Origin: VRUE01 sp036266075
GTDB taxonomy: Bacteria; Actinomycetota; Thermoleophilia; Solirubrobacterales; 70-9
DNA length: 27,570 nucleotides
Direction: 5' to 3'
Assembly: GCA_036266075.1 (NCBI GenBank)
Contig: DATANV010000004.1
Coordinates: 1-27,570 of the forward strand
Numbering within the stretch: position 1 is the first letter of the stretch; every line of letters begins with the position of its first letter. Positions 20,567 to 27,554 of this stretch are shown here, in pieces. Below the pieces are notes generated by a model. The model was not told the origin of the DNA, did not search any database, and was given only the letters and a program-made list of their open reading frames with translations. The position numbers were made by a program, and so were the translations under genes.

Positions 20567-21313
20567 TCAAAGGCGACCGGCGAAGAGGACTGCAGCGACG
20601 GCGGTGGCGAGGTTGAGGCTGGAGACGCCGGCGCGCATCGGGATCGCCAGGCGCGCATCGGCGCGGGCGAGGAGCTCGTCGCTGAGGCCGTGGCGCTCGG
20701 TGCCGAAGGCGAGGATCGAGCGGGGCGACAACTCGGCGGCGTGCAGGCCCTCCCCCTCGGGGTCGACGGCAACGAGCGGCCGGTCACCCTGCGGGACCGC
20801 CGCCACCGCGGCGACCGGCAGCGCGAAATGCAGCCCGGCCGCACCGCGCAGCGCATCGGGGTGCCAGGGATCGTTGCTGCCGGTGGTCAGCACGGCGGCG
20901 GCATCGGCCGCGGCGGCAACCCGCACGCAGGCCCCCATGTTTCCCATCGTGCGGGGATCCTCGAGCAGGACGACCGGCGCTGGGCGCGGATCTGCCAGGG
21001 CCGCCGCGACGTCGACGCCAGGGCGGCGGGCAAGCGCGACGACGCCGGTGCGCGGCGCCTGGGGGACCAGCGCGGCCAGCGTCCCCTGGCTGACCTCCGT
21101 CGCGAGCGCGGTCAGCGAATCGGCGAGGTCGGGGGCCAGCTCGGCCGCCAGCTCGGCCAGCGCTGCCGGCTGGGAGGCCGCAGCCTCCAGCACCTCGGCG
21201 CCGAAGCGCAGCCCGTGCTTGAGCGCGTGGAAACCCTCGAGCACGGCGAAGGCCGGGTCGGACCGGGCGCTGCGAAAGCGCCGGACGAGTGCCTGCTCAG
21301 CGGCGTCGCTCAC
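20567..21313 (-). CDS. SpoU/TrmH-family RNA 2'-O-methyltransferase
   Basis: A 248-residue SPOUT-class enzyme that would transfer methyl from SAM to a ribose 2'-OH in rRNA or tRNA. An N-terminal substrate-binding part (1-110) precedes the knotted domain. Motif 1 is D-P-R-T-M-G-N-M-G-A-C-V-R (119-131), where the family usually has D-P-x-N-x-G-A-x-x-R, with catalytic Arg131. Motif 2 is F-G-T-E-R-H-G-L-S (203-211). Motif 3 is I-P-M-R-A-G-V-S-S-L-N-L-A-T-A-V-A (224-240), forming the knot and SAM pocket. The spacing in motif 1 is slightly off consensus (T-M-G inserted). The target site cannot be named. GTG 21313 is the only reasonable start; AATGAT ends 6 nt before it. Confidence 0.88.
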   Translation of the reverse strand: MSDAAEQALVRRFRSARSDPAFAVLEGFHALKHGLRFGAEVLEAAASQPAALAELAAELAPDLADSLTALATEVSQGTLAALVPQAPRTGVVALARRPGVDVAAALADPRPAPVVLLEDPRTMGNMGACVRVAAAADAAAVLTTGSNDPWHPDALRGAAGLHFALPVAAVAAVPQGDRPLVAVDPEGEGLHAAELSPRSILAFGTERHGLSDELLARADARLAIPMRAGVSSLNLATAVAAVLFAGRL

Positions 21314-21361
21314 CGCCGCATCATTACCGGCTCGCGCTGGTCTATAGGTGTCCAGGGCGAT

Positions 21362-21400
21362 CTAGAGCTTGGTCAGCCCCTGCGTCTCGATTGCTGCCAT
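21362..21400 (-). pseudogene. Possible remnant of an ABC-transporter ATPase N-terminus
   Basis: In the gap between the PBP and methyltransferase genes a 12-codon frame encodes M-A-A-I-E-T-Q-G-L-T-K-L before TAG. This resembles the first strand of many ABC ATPases (I-x-x-x-x-L-T-K-x-Y-G). After the stop the same frame reads I-A-L-D, which recalls the R-A-L-D that normally follows. No Walker A motif remains. It may be a decayed gene start or chance. Confidence 0.25.
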
Positions 21401-21409
21401 GGCGCTCGC

Positions 21410-23548
21410 TCAGCCGGGCGAGACGCCACCGCTGGCACCGACCGAGGGCGCAGGCGCCGGGCTGGGCGCCGGTTCGGGCGCTGCTTCGGGAGCGGCTTCC
21501 GGGGCGGCTTCGGGTTCGTTCCCGGCCGCTTCGCCGCCCTTGCCCTTGCCCTTATCCTTGCCTTCTTCCTCTTCTTCAGGGGCTTCTTCTTCGTATTCGC
21601 CCGGCGAGTACGAGCCGGCTGAGGTGTGTTCGCTGTCGAGACCGGAAAGCTCGGGCAGGCTCGAGGGCACGGGGAATTCAGGGCAGTCGCCATTCACCGC
21701 AGAGGACATGAAGGAGGCCCAGATCGGACCCGCGGTCGGCCCGCCGAAGCCGGTCGCTTCGCGCGACTGCGGGTGGCCGACCCAGACGGCGGTCGAGTAG
21801 AGCGGCGTGTAGCCGGCGAACCAGGCGTCGGACTCGCCCTCCGAGGTGCCGGTCTTTCCGGCCGCGGCAGAGCAGCCCATGTAGGTGTAGCCGGCGCCGG
21901 TGCCCTGCGTGATGACCCCCTCCAGCAGCTTGGTCACTTCGTAGGCCTCGCCCTCGGTGAGCACGCGGTCGCCCGAGTCGGCATCGGGTTCGTCGACCTT
22001 GCCACTGGGGAATTCGACCCGGCCGATCGCCGTCGGCTCGTGGTGGATGCCGCCGCTGGCCAGCGTCGCGTAGGCATCGGCCATTTCCAGTGGGGTGACG
22101 CCGTAGCTGAGCCCGCCGATCGCCTCGGCTGGAACCGATTCGAGCGGCGCCTCGATCCCCATCTGGTGGGCGGTGTGGGTGACGTTTTCAGCGCCGACGT
22201 CGAGATCGAGCTGGGCGAAGACGACGTTGACCGAGTCCCAGGTTGCCGAGGCCAGGGACATCGTGCCGCCGCCGGGCTCGGCGTTGTTGACGGTCCAGGT
22301 GCCGCCGCCGGGCAGGTCGAGCGTTTTCGGAGAGGTGCCGTCGTAGTAGGTGCTGTCGGGGTCGACGCCCTGCTTGATCGCCGTCGTCAGGACGAAGGTC
22401 TTGAACGAGGAGCCCGGCTGGCGATGCGCCTGCCAGGCGTAGTTGAACTGGCTTTCGCTGGCGTAACCCTCGGTCGAGGCGAGAGCGACGATCTCGCCGT
22501 TGGACGGGTTGACCGAGGCAAGGCCGGCAGCCGGCCCGCCTTCCGGGTAGCAAACCCCGCAGGAGTCGACCGCTTCCTGCGCGCGTTCCTGCAGCTCGGG
22601 GTCGATCGTCGTGTAGGCCTTGAGGCCGCCGTAGCGGACCGTGTTGAGGCCGTATTTGTCGATCAGCTCCTGCTCGACCAGGTCGAAGAGGAAGGGGTCG
22701 CGAATCACCCGGTACTTATGGCCGGGGTTGAGGCCGAGGCCCTTGTGGATCGCCTCGCGGTATTCGGAGGGCGTGATGTAGCCCTGCTCCTCCATCGCAT
22801 CCAGCACCTCGTTACGGCGGTCGAGCGCCGCTCGCGGATCGAGGAACGGGTTGTATTCGGAGGGCGCCTGCGGCAGGCCAGCGATCATCGCCGCCTCGGT
22901 CAGGGTCAGCTCGCGCGCCGGCTTGCCGTAGTAGGTCTGGGCGGCGGCCTCGGCGCCGACCGCGGTCTCGCCTTCGACCGTTCCGTAGGGGGCGGTGTTG
23001 AGGTATTCGGTGAGGATCCAGTGCTTGGAGTGGACGTCCTCCATGTCGTAGGCGAGGTGCGCTTCGATCAGCTTTCGCTTGATCGTCTCTTCGGGGTCGC
23101 GGATATAAAGGTTGCGGACCAGCTGCTGGGTGATCGTCGAGGCGCCCTGCACCGGCTTGCCGCCGGCGAGGATGTCCTTCCAGGCCGCACGGGCAATCGC
23201 CGAGGGGTCAATCGCGCCGTGCTCGAAGAAGTTGCGGTCCTCGATCGAGACGGTCGCGTACTTGAGGTTCTGCGGCAGCTGGCGGGAGGGAACCGGCTCG
23301 CGGATGCTGCTGGCGCGGATGAAGCCGATCAAGCTGCCGTCGGCGGCATAGATCGCCGAGGAGCGGCCCTTCTGGACCGGTTTCAGGCTGGTGAGCGGCG
23401 GCGCCGACTGGTAAACGTCGATCGCCCAGCTGGCGGCGAAGCCGCCGGCGACGGCCAGGACGCCGGCCAGGACGGCCACCGGGATCAGCAGCTTCTTCCA
23501 GACCGAGCTGTGCGACTGTCGTCGCTGCCTGCGGGTGCGGCGCGCCAT
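21410..23548 (-). CDS. Class A penicillin-binding protein (PBP1a-like)
   Basis: A 712-residue bifunctional peptidoglycan synthase. A basic cytoplasmic tail (1-18), one membrane anchor (about 19-44), then the GT51 glycosyltransferase: S-I-E-D-R-N-F-F-E-H-G-A with Glu103, T-I-T-Q-Q-L-V-R-N-L-Y (138-148) and K-R-K-L-I-E-A. The transpeptidase has S380-S-F-K383 as the acylation site, S439-V-N and K-T-G-T (565-568). Two cysteines, S-C-G-V-C (330-333), sit at the start of the transpeptidase domain and may form a disulfide. The C-terminus (about 650-712) is low complexity: Glu- then Lys/Gly-rich, then repeats of E-A-A-P and P-A-P, probably a wall-spanning spacer. It is divergent from glyoxalase, with TACAAT ending 8 nt before ATG. 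Confidence 0.93.
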   Translation of the reverse strand: MARRTRRQRRQSHSSVWKKLLIPVAVLAGVLAVAGGFAASWAIDVYQSAPPLTSLKPVQKGRSSAIYAADGSLIGFIRASSIREPVPSRQLPQNLKYATVSIEDRNFFEHGAIDPSAIARAAWKDILAGGKPVQGASTITQQLVRNLYIRDPEETIKRKLIEAHLAYDMEDVHSKHWILTEYLNTAPYGTVEGETAVGAEAAAQTYYGKPARELTLTEAAMIAGLPQAPSEYNPFLDPRAALDRRNEVLDAMEEQGYITPSEYREAIHKGLGLNPGHKYRVIRDPFLFDLVEQELIDKYGLNTVRYGGLKAYTTIDPELQERAQEAVDSCGVCYPEGGPAAGLASVNPSNGEIVALASTEGYASESQFNYAWQAHRQPGSSFKTFVLTTAIKQGVDPDSTYYDGTSPKTLDLPGGGTWTVNNAEPGGGTMSLASATWDSVNVVFAQLDLDVGAENVTHTAHQMGIEAPLESVPAEAIGGLSYGVTPLEMADAYATLASGGIHHEPTAIGRVEFPSGKVDEPDADSGDRVLTEGEAYEVTKLLEGVITQGTGAGYTYMGCSAAAGKTGTSEGESDAWFAGYTPLYSTAVWVGHPQSREATGFGGPTAGPIWASFMSSAVNGDCPEFPVPSSLPELSGLDSEHTSAGSYSPGEYEEEAPEEEEEGKDKGKGKGGEAAGNEPEAAPEAAPEAAPEPAPSPAPAPSVGASGGVSPG

Positions 23549-23556
23549 TCCCGAAA

Positions 23557-23579
23557 ATTGTATGGAGCGGCGATAGTCT
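23557..23579. promoter_or_regulatory. Back-to-back leaderless promoters of PBP and glyoxalase genes
   Basis: Minus-strand TACAAT (23557-23562) ends 8 nt before ATG 23548. Plus-strand TAGTCT (23574-23579) ends 7 nt before ATG 23587. The two genes are only 38 bp apart, so the promoters overlap, as at 6001-6018. Confidence 0.5.
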
Positions 23580-23586
23580 GCAGGCG

Positions 23587-23964
23587 ATGCCGAGCTTCCT
23601 GCATACCTGCTACCGAATCGGCGACATCGACCGCTCGGTCGGCTTCTACGAGAAGCTCGGCTTCGAGGAGGTGCGTCGGATGGACATCGGCAAGGAGGCG
23701 GTCAACGTCTTCATGAGCCTGCCGGGCGAAGACCCGCGCCTCGAGCTGACCTACAACCACGGCGTCACCGGCTACGAGCACGGCACCGGCTACAACCACA
23801 TCGCCCTCGCCGTCGACGACCTCGACGGCACTCTCGAGGCCCTCGCCGCACAGGGCGTCGAGCCGGAAAAGCCCCCCTACCGCCCTGGCGGCCGCACGGA
23901 GGGCCACAGGATCTGCTTCGTCCGCGATCCAGACGGCTATCGCATCGAGCTGATCGGCGAGTAG
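23587..23964 (+). CDS. gloA: Glyoxalase I (lactoylglutathione lyase-type)
   Basis: A 125-residue single-domain VOC enzyme, closely patterned on E. coli GloA: L-H-T-x-x-R-I-G-D-I-D-R-S at the start, L-E-L-T-Y-N-H-G-V, Y-N-H-I-A-L and D-P-D-G-Y-R-I-E-L-I at the end. All four metal ligands are present: His6, Glu53, His71 and Glu121. The short form, lacking the loops of the human enzyme, points to the Ni/Co-dependent class. It isomerises the hemithioacetal of methylglyoxal and a low-molecular-weight thiol. Many actinobacteria use mycothiol instead of glutathione, so the natural thiol is open. It probably has a leaderless mRNA. It ends 3 bp before the convergent vapC stop. Confidence 0.9.
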   Translation: MPSFLHTCYRIGDIDRSVGFYEKLGFEEVRRMDIGKEAVNVFMSLPGEDPRLELTYNHGVTGYEHGTGYNHIALAVDDLDGTLEALAAQGVEPEKPPYRPGGRTEGHRICFVRDPDGYRIELIGE

Positions 23965-23967
23965 CGC

Positions 23968-24360
23968 TCAACCGGGCCGGTAGAGGTCGAGACCGTCGAG
24001 GAGCGGGGCGATCCGCTCGAAGTCGGCATCGAAGCTCCAGAGCGCGCAACTCCCCCTCGCGGCGGCGACCGCGATGGCGACATCGGTCAGGGGCAGGACC
24101 TGCCCGCTCCCCCGCAGGATGCGGGCCGCAGCGCCAACCTCCTGCCACCCAACGGGGTCCAACTCCGCCCAGGGCAGGGAGGAGAGCGTCTGGCGCATTC
24201 GCTCGGCGACTTCGCCCTCGGCGCCGGCCAGCAGCTCGGCGCTCACCGGGCCGCAGGTCGCCACTTCACCGCCGTCGAGCAGCTCGCGCAGAGCGGCGGC
24301 CTCGCCGGCCATGCCGCGGCGGGAGAAGTCGACCCAGACCGAGGTGTCCGGAAGGACCAT
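23968..24360 (-). CDS. vapC: VapC-type PIN-domain toxin
   Basis: A 130-residue PIN ribonuclease. Acidic metal-binding residues are in place: Asp5 (V-L-P-D-T-S-V-W-V-D), Glu42 (V-S-A-E-L-L-A-G), Asp93 (L-T-D-V-A-I-A) and Asp111/113 (F-D-A-D-F). The T-S-V-W-V-D-F start and S-F-D-A-D-F-E-R-I end are typical of VapC toxins that cut tRNA or rRNA. The start ATG follows the antitoxin stop TGA with no gap (TGAATG), so toxin translation depends on the antitoxin. The protein looks intact. Its RNA target cannot be predicted from sequence. Confidence 0.9.
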   Translation of the reverse strand: MVLPDTSVWVDFSRRGMAGEAAALRELLDGGEVATCGPVSAELLAGAEGEVAERMRQTLSSLPWAELDPVGWQEVGAAARILRGSGQVLPLTDVAIAVAAARGSCALWSFDADFERIAPLLDGLDLYRPG

Positions 24361-24564
24361 TCAGATACGCCGATCGCTCGCGCGCATCTCTTTCGAGACG
24401 TCTTCAATCTCGATCCTGCCCGCGTTTTGCAGCAGCCAATCGACCGCCCCGCGCCGCAAGTGCTCCTCGATCGCCGTCTCGACGGCTTTGGTCTTGCTCT
24501 TGCCGGGATAGCGGGCGAGGAGCGACGCCATGAGGCGATCGTCCAAGTCGAGAGTGGTTCGCAT
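24361..24564 (-). CDS. vapB: VapB-type antitoxin
   Basis: A 67-residue antitoxin. M-R-T-T-L-D-L-D-D-R-L is the ribbon strand and first helix of a ribbon-helix-helix fold. G-K-S-K-T-K-A-V-E-T-A-I-E-E-H-L is the second helix, as in the VapB (DUF2191) family. The C-terminal tail (R-I-E-I-E-D-V-S-K-E-M-R) would bind and block VapC. An in-frame ATG at 24609 would add 15 residues across the operator. ATG 24564 is preferred because the protein then begins at the conserved strand and the palindrome lies upstream. It likely represses its own operon together with VapC. Confidence 0.88.
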   Translation of the reverse strand: MRTTLDLDDRLMASLLARYPGKSKTKAVETAIEEHLRRGAVDWLLQNAGRIEIEDVSKEMRASDRRI

Positions 24565-24580
24565 GCCATAAATATGGCAT
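24563..24580. promoter_or_regulatory. vapBC operator
   Basis: ATGCCATA-AA-TATGGCAT is a perfect palindrome with 8-bp arms that includes the first bases of the vapB start codon and a -10-like CATATT. Placement and symmetry fit autorepression by a ribbon-helix-helix VapB dimer. Confidence 0.65.
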
Positions 24581-24659
24581 ATGCCTGGGACGGTTGCGAT
24601 GGCCCGCATGCGGCCACAGGGCTCGAGCGCCTCGAAGTTCTCCCTCCAAGGCCGATCGA

Positions 24660-24665
24660 TACGCT
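24660..24665 (+). promoter_or_regulatory. -10 box of a leaderless promoter for the SDR gene
   Basis: TACGCT ends 6 nt before ATG 24672. No ribosome site precedes the start, consistent with a leaderless transcript. Confidence 0.45.
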
Positions 24666-24671
24666 CGCAAA

Positions 24672-25403
24672 ATGGGAAGAGTTGCCGTCGTCACGGGAGC
24701 GTCGAGCGGGATTGGAGCGGCCACGGCGCGGGCGCTCGCCGCAGACGGCCTCAGCGTCGTCCTCGGCGCGCGGCGACTGGAGCGGCTCGAACGGGTCGCG
24801 GCGGAGATCGGCGGCGAGGCTGTCCCGCTCGACGTGACCGATCCGGACTCGGTGGCGGCGTTCGCCGGGCGGCTGGCGGGCTGCGACGTGCTGGTCAACA
24901 ACGCCGGCGGCGCGCTCGGCCTGGAGTCGCTCGGCGAAGCCGACGAGGAGAAGTGGCGCTGGATGTACGAGGCGAACGTTCTGGGGACGATGCGGCTGAC
25001 GCGGGCCCTGCTGCCGCGCCTGGCCGAGTCCGGCGACGGCCACGTCGTCGCCGTCACCAGCATCGCCGCGATCGAGGCCTACCGGGGTGGCAGCGGCTAC
25101 GTCGCCGCCAAGCACGGCCAACGGGCGATGCTCCGCGTCCTGCGGCTGGAGCTGCTCGGCCAGCCGGTGCGGGTCACCGAGGTGGCACCCGGCATGGTCG
25201 AGACCGAGTTCTCGCTGGTTCGCTTCGGCGGCGACGAGGAGGCGGCGCGGCGGGTGTACGAGGGGATGGAGCCGCTGCGCGCCGAGGACGTCGCCGAGTG
25301 CATCCGCTGGGCGGTAGCGCAGCCCACCCACGTCAACGTCGACGAGATCGTCGTCCGCCCACGTGACCAAGCAACCGCCGCCGAGGTCCACCGCTCCGCC
25401 TGA
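24672..25403 (+). CDS. Short-chain dehydrogenase/reductase
   Basis: A 243-residue classical SDR. The dinucleotide motif is T-G-A-S-S-G-I-G (8-15). The Arg in L-G-A-R-R-L-E-R after strand 2 favours NADP(H). V-N-N-A-G-G (75-80) follows. The catalytic set is Ser130 (V-T-S-I-A), Tyr143 and Lys147 (S-G-Y-V-A-A-K), and V-A-P-G-M-V-E-T-E-F is the loop after strand 6. It resembles the YdfG/serine-3-dehydrogenase group in its A-E-D-V-A-E-C-I-R-W end, so a small hydroxy acid is one possible substrate, but this is only a guess. The longer frame from 24594 is rejected because ATG 24672 begins exactly at strand 1 and fits the leaderless promoter. It is monocistronic, divergent from vapBC. Confidence 0.88.
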   Translation: MGRVAVVTGASSGIGAATARALAADGLSVVLGARRLERLERVAAEIGGEAVPLDVTDPDSVAAFAGRLAGCDVLVNNAGGALGLESLGEADEEKWRWMYEANVLGTMRLTRALLPRLAESGDGHVVAVTSIAAIEAYRGGSGYVAAKHGQRAMLRVLRLELLGQPVRVTEVAPGMVETEFSLVRFGGDEEAARRVYEGMEPLRAEDVAECIRWAVAQPTHVNVDEIVVRPRDQATAAEVHRSA

Positions 25404-25446
25404 GACCGCGCCAGTTCCCGAAACACCATGAGATCGCGCGGGCCGT

Positions 25447-25452
25447 TAGGCT
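25447..25452 (+). promoter_or_regulatory. Possible -10 box of the PII/ammonium transporter operon
   Basis: TAGGCT, the same hexamer as at 8056, would start transcription near 25459. The leader would then be about 31 nt and carry the strong GAGGAGGGGAG ribosome site. Confidence 0.4.
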
Positions 25453-25489
25453 CCATGCCGCTCTGGTGGGAGACAGAGGAGGGGAGAAC

Positions 25490-25843
25490 TTGAAACTGGT
25501 GATCGGCATCGTGCGTCCCGAGAAGGCGAACGACGTTCTGGAAGCGCTCTACAGGGCTGAGGTGCGCGGCGTCTCGATGAGCCGCGTGCAGGGACACGGC
25601 GGCGAGCTGGACCGCGTCGAGACCTACCGCGGGACGACCGTGAAGATGGGCCTCGAGGACAAGATGCGCTTCGAGATCGCCGTCTCGGACGAGTTCGTCG
25701 ACCCGACGATCGAGGCGCTCTGCGACGGCGCCCGGACGGGGGAGGTCGGCGACGGCAAGATCTTCGTCGTGCCGCTTGAGCGGGCGGTGCGGATCCGCAC
25801 CGGGGAGTCCGACCAGGCGGCGGTCACGCCGGTGGGCAAGTGA
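25490..25843 (+). CDS. glnK: PII nitrogen regulatory protein (GlnK-like), atypical T-loop
   Basis: A 117-residue PII protein. It begins M-K-L-V-I-G-I-V-R-P-E-K; the start is TTG 25490, fixed by AGAGGAGGGGAG upstream and by the family N-terminus, rather than GTG 25466. The B-loop G-D-G-K-I-F (88-93) and C-loop R-I-R-T-G-E (101-106) for ATP/ADP are canonical, as is Lys58. The T-loop is not: Y-R-G-T-T-V puts Val at position 51 where the modifiable Tyr normally is, and Glu39 replaces the Gln that helps bind Mg-ATP and 2-oxoglutarate. Uridylylation or adenylylation at position 51 is therefore impossible. It overlaps the Amt gene by GTGA, so it very probably gates that transporter. Confidence 0.9.
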   Translation: MKLVIGIVRPEKANDVLEALYRAEVRGVSMSRVQGHGGELDRVETYRGTTVKMGLEDKMRFEIAVSDEFVDPTIEALCDGARTGEVGDGKIFVVPLERAVRIRTGESDQAAVTPVGK

Positions 25844-27144
25844 ACCCGCTGCCGATCGCGGCCGCGGCCGCGGAAATCGACACCGGCGACACCGCCTGGA
25901 TGCTCGCCGCCACCGCGCTGGTGCTGATGATGACCCCAGCGCTGGGTCTCTTCTACGCCGGCTTGGTGCGCTCGAAGAACACGCTCAACACCTTCATGAT
26001 GTGCATCGGCGCGATCGCCGTCGCCGGCGTCGTCTGGGCGCTGGTCGGCTACTCGCTCGCCTTCGACGGCGACGGTTCGCTGATCGGCGGGCTCGGCTAC
26101 CTCGGCCTGCAGGACGTGACCTTCCTGCCACGCGAAGGGACGACGATCCCCCACTTGTTGTTCATGGCCTTCCAGGCGACGTTCTGCATCATCACCGCCG
26201 CGCTGGTCTCCGGCGCCGTCGTCGAGCGGATGCGCTTCGGCCCGTTCCTCGTCTTCGTCGCGCTGTGGTCGATCCTCGTCTACTCGGTGCTCGCCCACTG
26301 GTCCTTCGGCGGCGGCTGGCTGGCGGCCGGCGGCACGCTCGACTTCGCCGGCGGCATCCCGGTCGAGATGGGCTCCGGCTTCTCGGCGCTGGCCGCCGCC
26401 CTGGTCGTCGGCCAGCGCAAGGACTACGGCCGCCAGGCACTGCTGCCGCACAACGCGGTCTACGTCCTGCTCGGCGCCGGCCTGCTGTGGTTCGGCTGGT
26501 TCGGCTTCAACGGCGGCAGCGGCTTCTCGACGGGCAACCCCAGCGTGCTCGCCTTCACCAACACGCTGCTGACCCCGGCCTGCTCGCTGGTCGTCTGGTT
26601 CCTGCTCGACCTGGTCCGCGGCCGCAAAGTGACGGCGATCGGCGCCGCGACCGCGATCATCGTCGGCTGCGTGCTGATCACCCCCGCCGGCGCCTTCATC
26701 AGCCCCGGCTGGGCGATGGTGCTCGGCGCGGTCGGCGCCCTGCCCTGCTACGCGGTGATCGTCTGGCGGCCGCGCACGCGGGTCGACGAGACGCTCGACG
26801 TGCTCGCCGCCCACGGCATCGCCGGCTTCACCGGCATCCTCTTCATCGGCTTCTTCGCCTCCCTCGCCTGGAACGGCATCTCCGACGGGCTCTTCTTCGG
26901 CAACGCCTCGCAGCTTGGCGACCAGGCGCTGGCTGCGCTGGTCACGCCGCTCTATGCCTTCGGCATGACCTATGCGCTGCTGCGCGTGATGGGCGCCTTC
27001 ACCTCGCTGCGGGGGAGCGAGCAGGACGAGGCGATCGGCATGGACTTCGTCCAGCACGGCGAGGAGGCCTACGCCACCGGCGAGGGCGCGATCCTCGTCA
27101 TGCCGGATGCCGACGGCGAGGCGCTGGTCGCCGACCCCGGCTAG
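25840..27144 (+). CDS. amt: Ammonium transporter (Amt/Mep) with Glu-His pore pair
   Basis: A 434-residue inner-membrane channel with 11 expected helices. A-L-G-L-F-Y-A-G-L-V-R-S-K-N is in helix 1-2. F-Q-A-T-F contains the outer Phe gate (F111, equivalent to E. coli F107), and L-D-F-A-G-G carries the essential Asp168. The first pore histidine (H168 in E. coli) is replaced by Glu176 in G-G-I-P-V-E-M, while the second is kept as His325 in L-A-A-H-G-I-A-G. A Glu at this place is known in yeast Mep1/Mep3. W-F-G-W-F-G-F-N-G-G-S is the inner gate region. The cytoplasmic tail (about 385-434) is acidic and ends A-D-P-G. GTG 25840 overlaps the PII stop. Confidence 0.93.
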   Translation: MNPLPIAAAAAEIDTGDTAWMLAATALVLMMTPALGLFYAGLVRSKNTLNTFMMCIGAIAVAGVVWALVGYSLAFDGDGSLIGGLGYLGLQDVTFLPREGTTIPHLLFMAFQATFCIITAALVSGAVVERMRFGPFLVFVALWSILVYSVLAHWSFGGGWLAAGGTLDFAGGIPVEMGSGFSALAAALVVGQRKDYGRQALLPHNAVYVLLGAGLLWFGWFGFNGGSGFSTGNPSVLAFTNTLLTPACSLVVWFLLDLVRGRKVTAIGAATAIIVGCVLITPAGAFISPGWAMVLGAVGALPCYAVIVWRPRTRVDETLDVLAAHGIAGFTGILFIGFFASLAWNGISDGLFFGNASQLGDQALAALVTPLYAFGMTYALLRVMGAFTSLRGSEQDEAIGMDFVQHGEEAYATGEGAILVMPDADGEALVADPG

Positions 27145-27148
27145 CCAC

Positions 27149-27200
27149 GGACGTGCCGGTGATTGAGCGCCCACTATGGTGCTCAACTAACGGCACGTCC
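27149..27200. repeat. 46-bp palindromic element, copy C
   Basis: GGACGTGCCG (27149-27158) pairs perfectly with CGGCACGTCC (27191-27200); the core is 46 bp (27152-27197). The centre has TTGAGC (27163-27168) pairing with GCTCAA (27181-27186), extended by a G-T and two C-G pairs to a six-base loop. It lies 4 bp after the amt stop and 17 bp before cutA, so it separates or links the two. Confidence 0.75.
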
Positions 27201-27217
27201 ACGACGCTGGGGTTGAG

Positions 27218-27538
27218 ATGATTGAGCACCTTCAAGTGGTGACCACGGTCGGGTCCACGGAGGAGGCGGAGACGATCTCCAAGGCACTGGTCGAGCGCCG
27301 CCTCGCCGCCTGCGTCCAGGTCCTCGGCCCGATCTCCAGCCGCTATCGCTGGCAGGGCGAGATCGAGACGGCGAGCGAGTGGCTCTGCCTGGCAAAGACC
27401 GAGGTCTCGCGCTATCCCCAGCTGGAGTCCACGATCCGCGAGCTGCACTCCTACGACGAGCCGGAGATCGTCGCCACGCCAATCGTCGCCGGCAGCACCG
27501 GCTACCTGCAATGGCTTGGCGAGAGCCTCCGCCCCTGA
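27218..27538 (+). CDS. cutA: CutA1 divalent-cation tolerance family protein
   Basis: A 106-residue trimeric CutA1 protein, full length for the family. V-V-T-T-V-G-S-T-E-E-A opens the fold. L-V-E-R-R-L-A-A-C-V-Q-V has the conserved Cys32 region, Y-R-W-Q-G-E-I-E and L-C-L-A-K-T follow, and Y-D-E-P-E-I-V-A-T-P-I is the C-terminal signature. The fold is related to PII, so its position next to glnK-amt is of interest, though palindrome C separates them. E. coli cutA was linked to copper tolerance, but the molecular role of the family is still unsettled. The ribosome site before ATG 27218 is weak (GGGG). Confidence 0.9.
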   Translation: MIEHLQVVTTVGSTEEAETISKALVERRLAACVQVLGPISSRYRWQGEIETASEWLCLAKTEVSRYPQLESTIRELHSYDEPEIVATPIVAGSTGYLQWLGESLRP

Positions 27539-27554
27539 ACCACCCTCGCACCCA

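Noticed and set aside
21422..21590. Tandem DNA repeat
   Set aside because: It encodes the E-A-A-P and Glu-rich low-complexity tail of the PBP, so it is protein composition rather than an independent repeat.
21626..23716. 696-codon open frame on + strand
   Set aside because: Antisense to the penicillin-binding protein, which has every catalytic motif; the + frame has none.
25624..27186. 520-codon open frame on - strand
   Set aside because: Antisense to the PII and Amt genes; low-complexity Gln/Asp/Ala/Arg composition.
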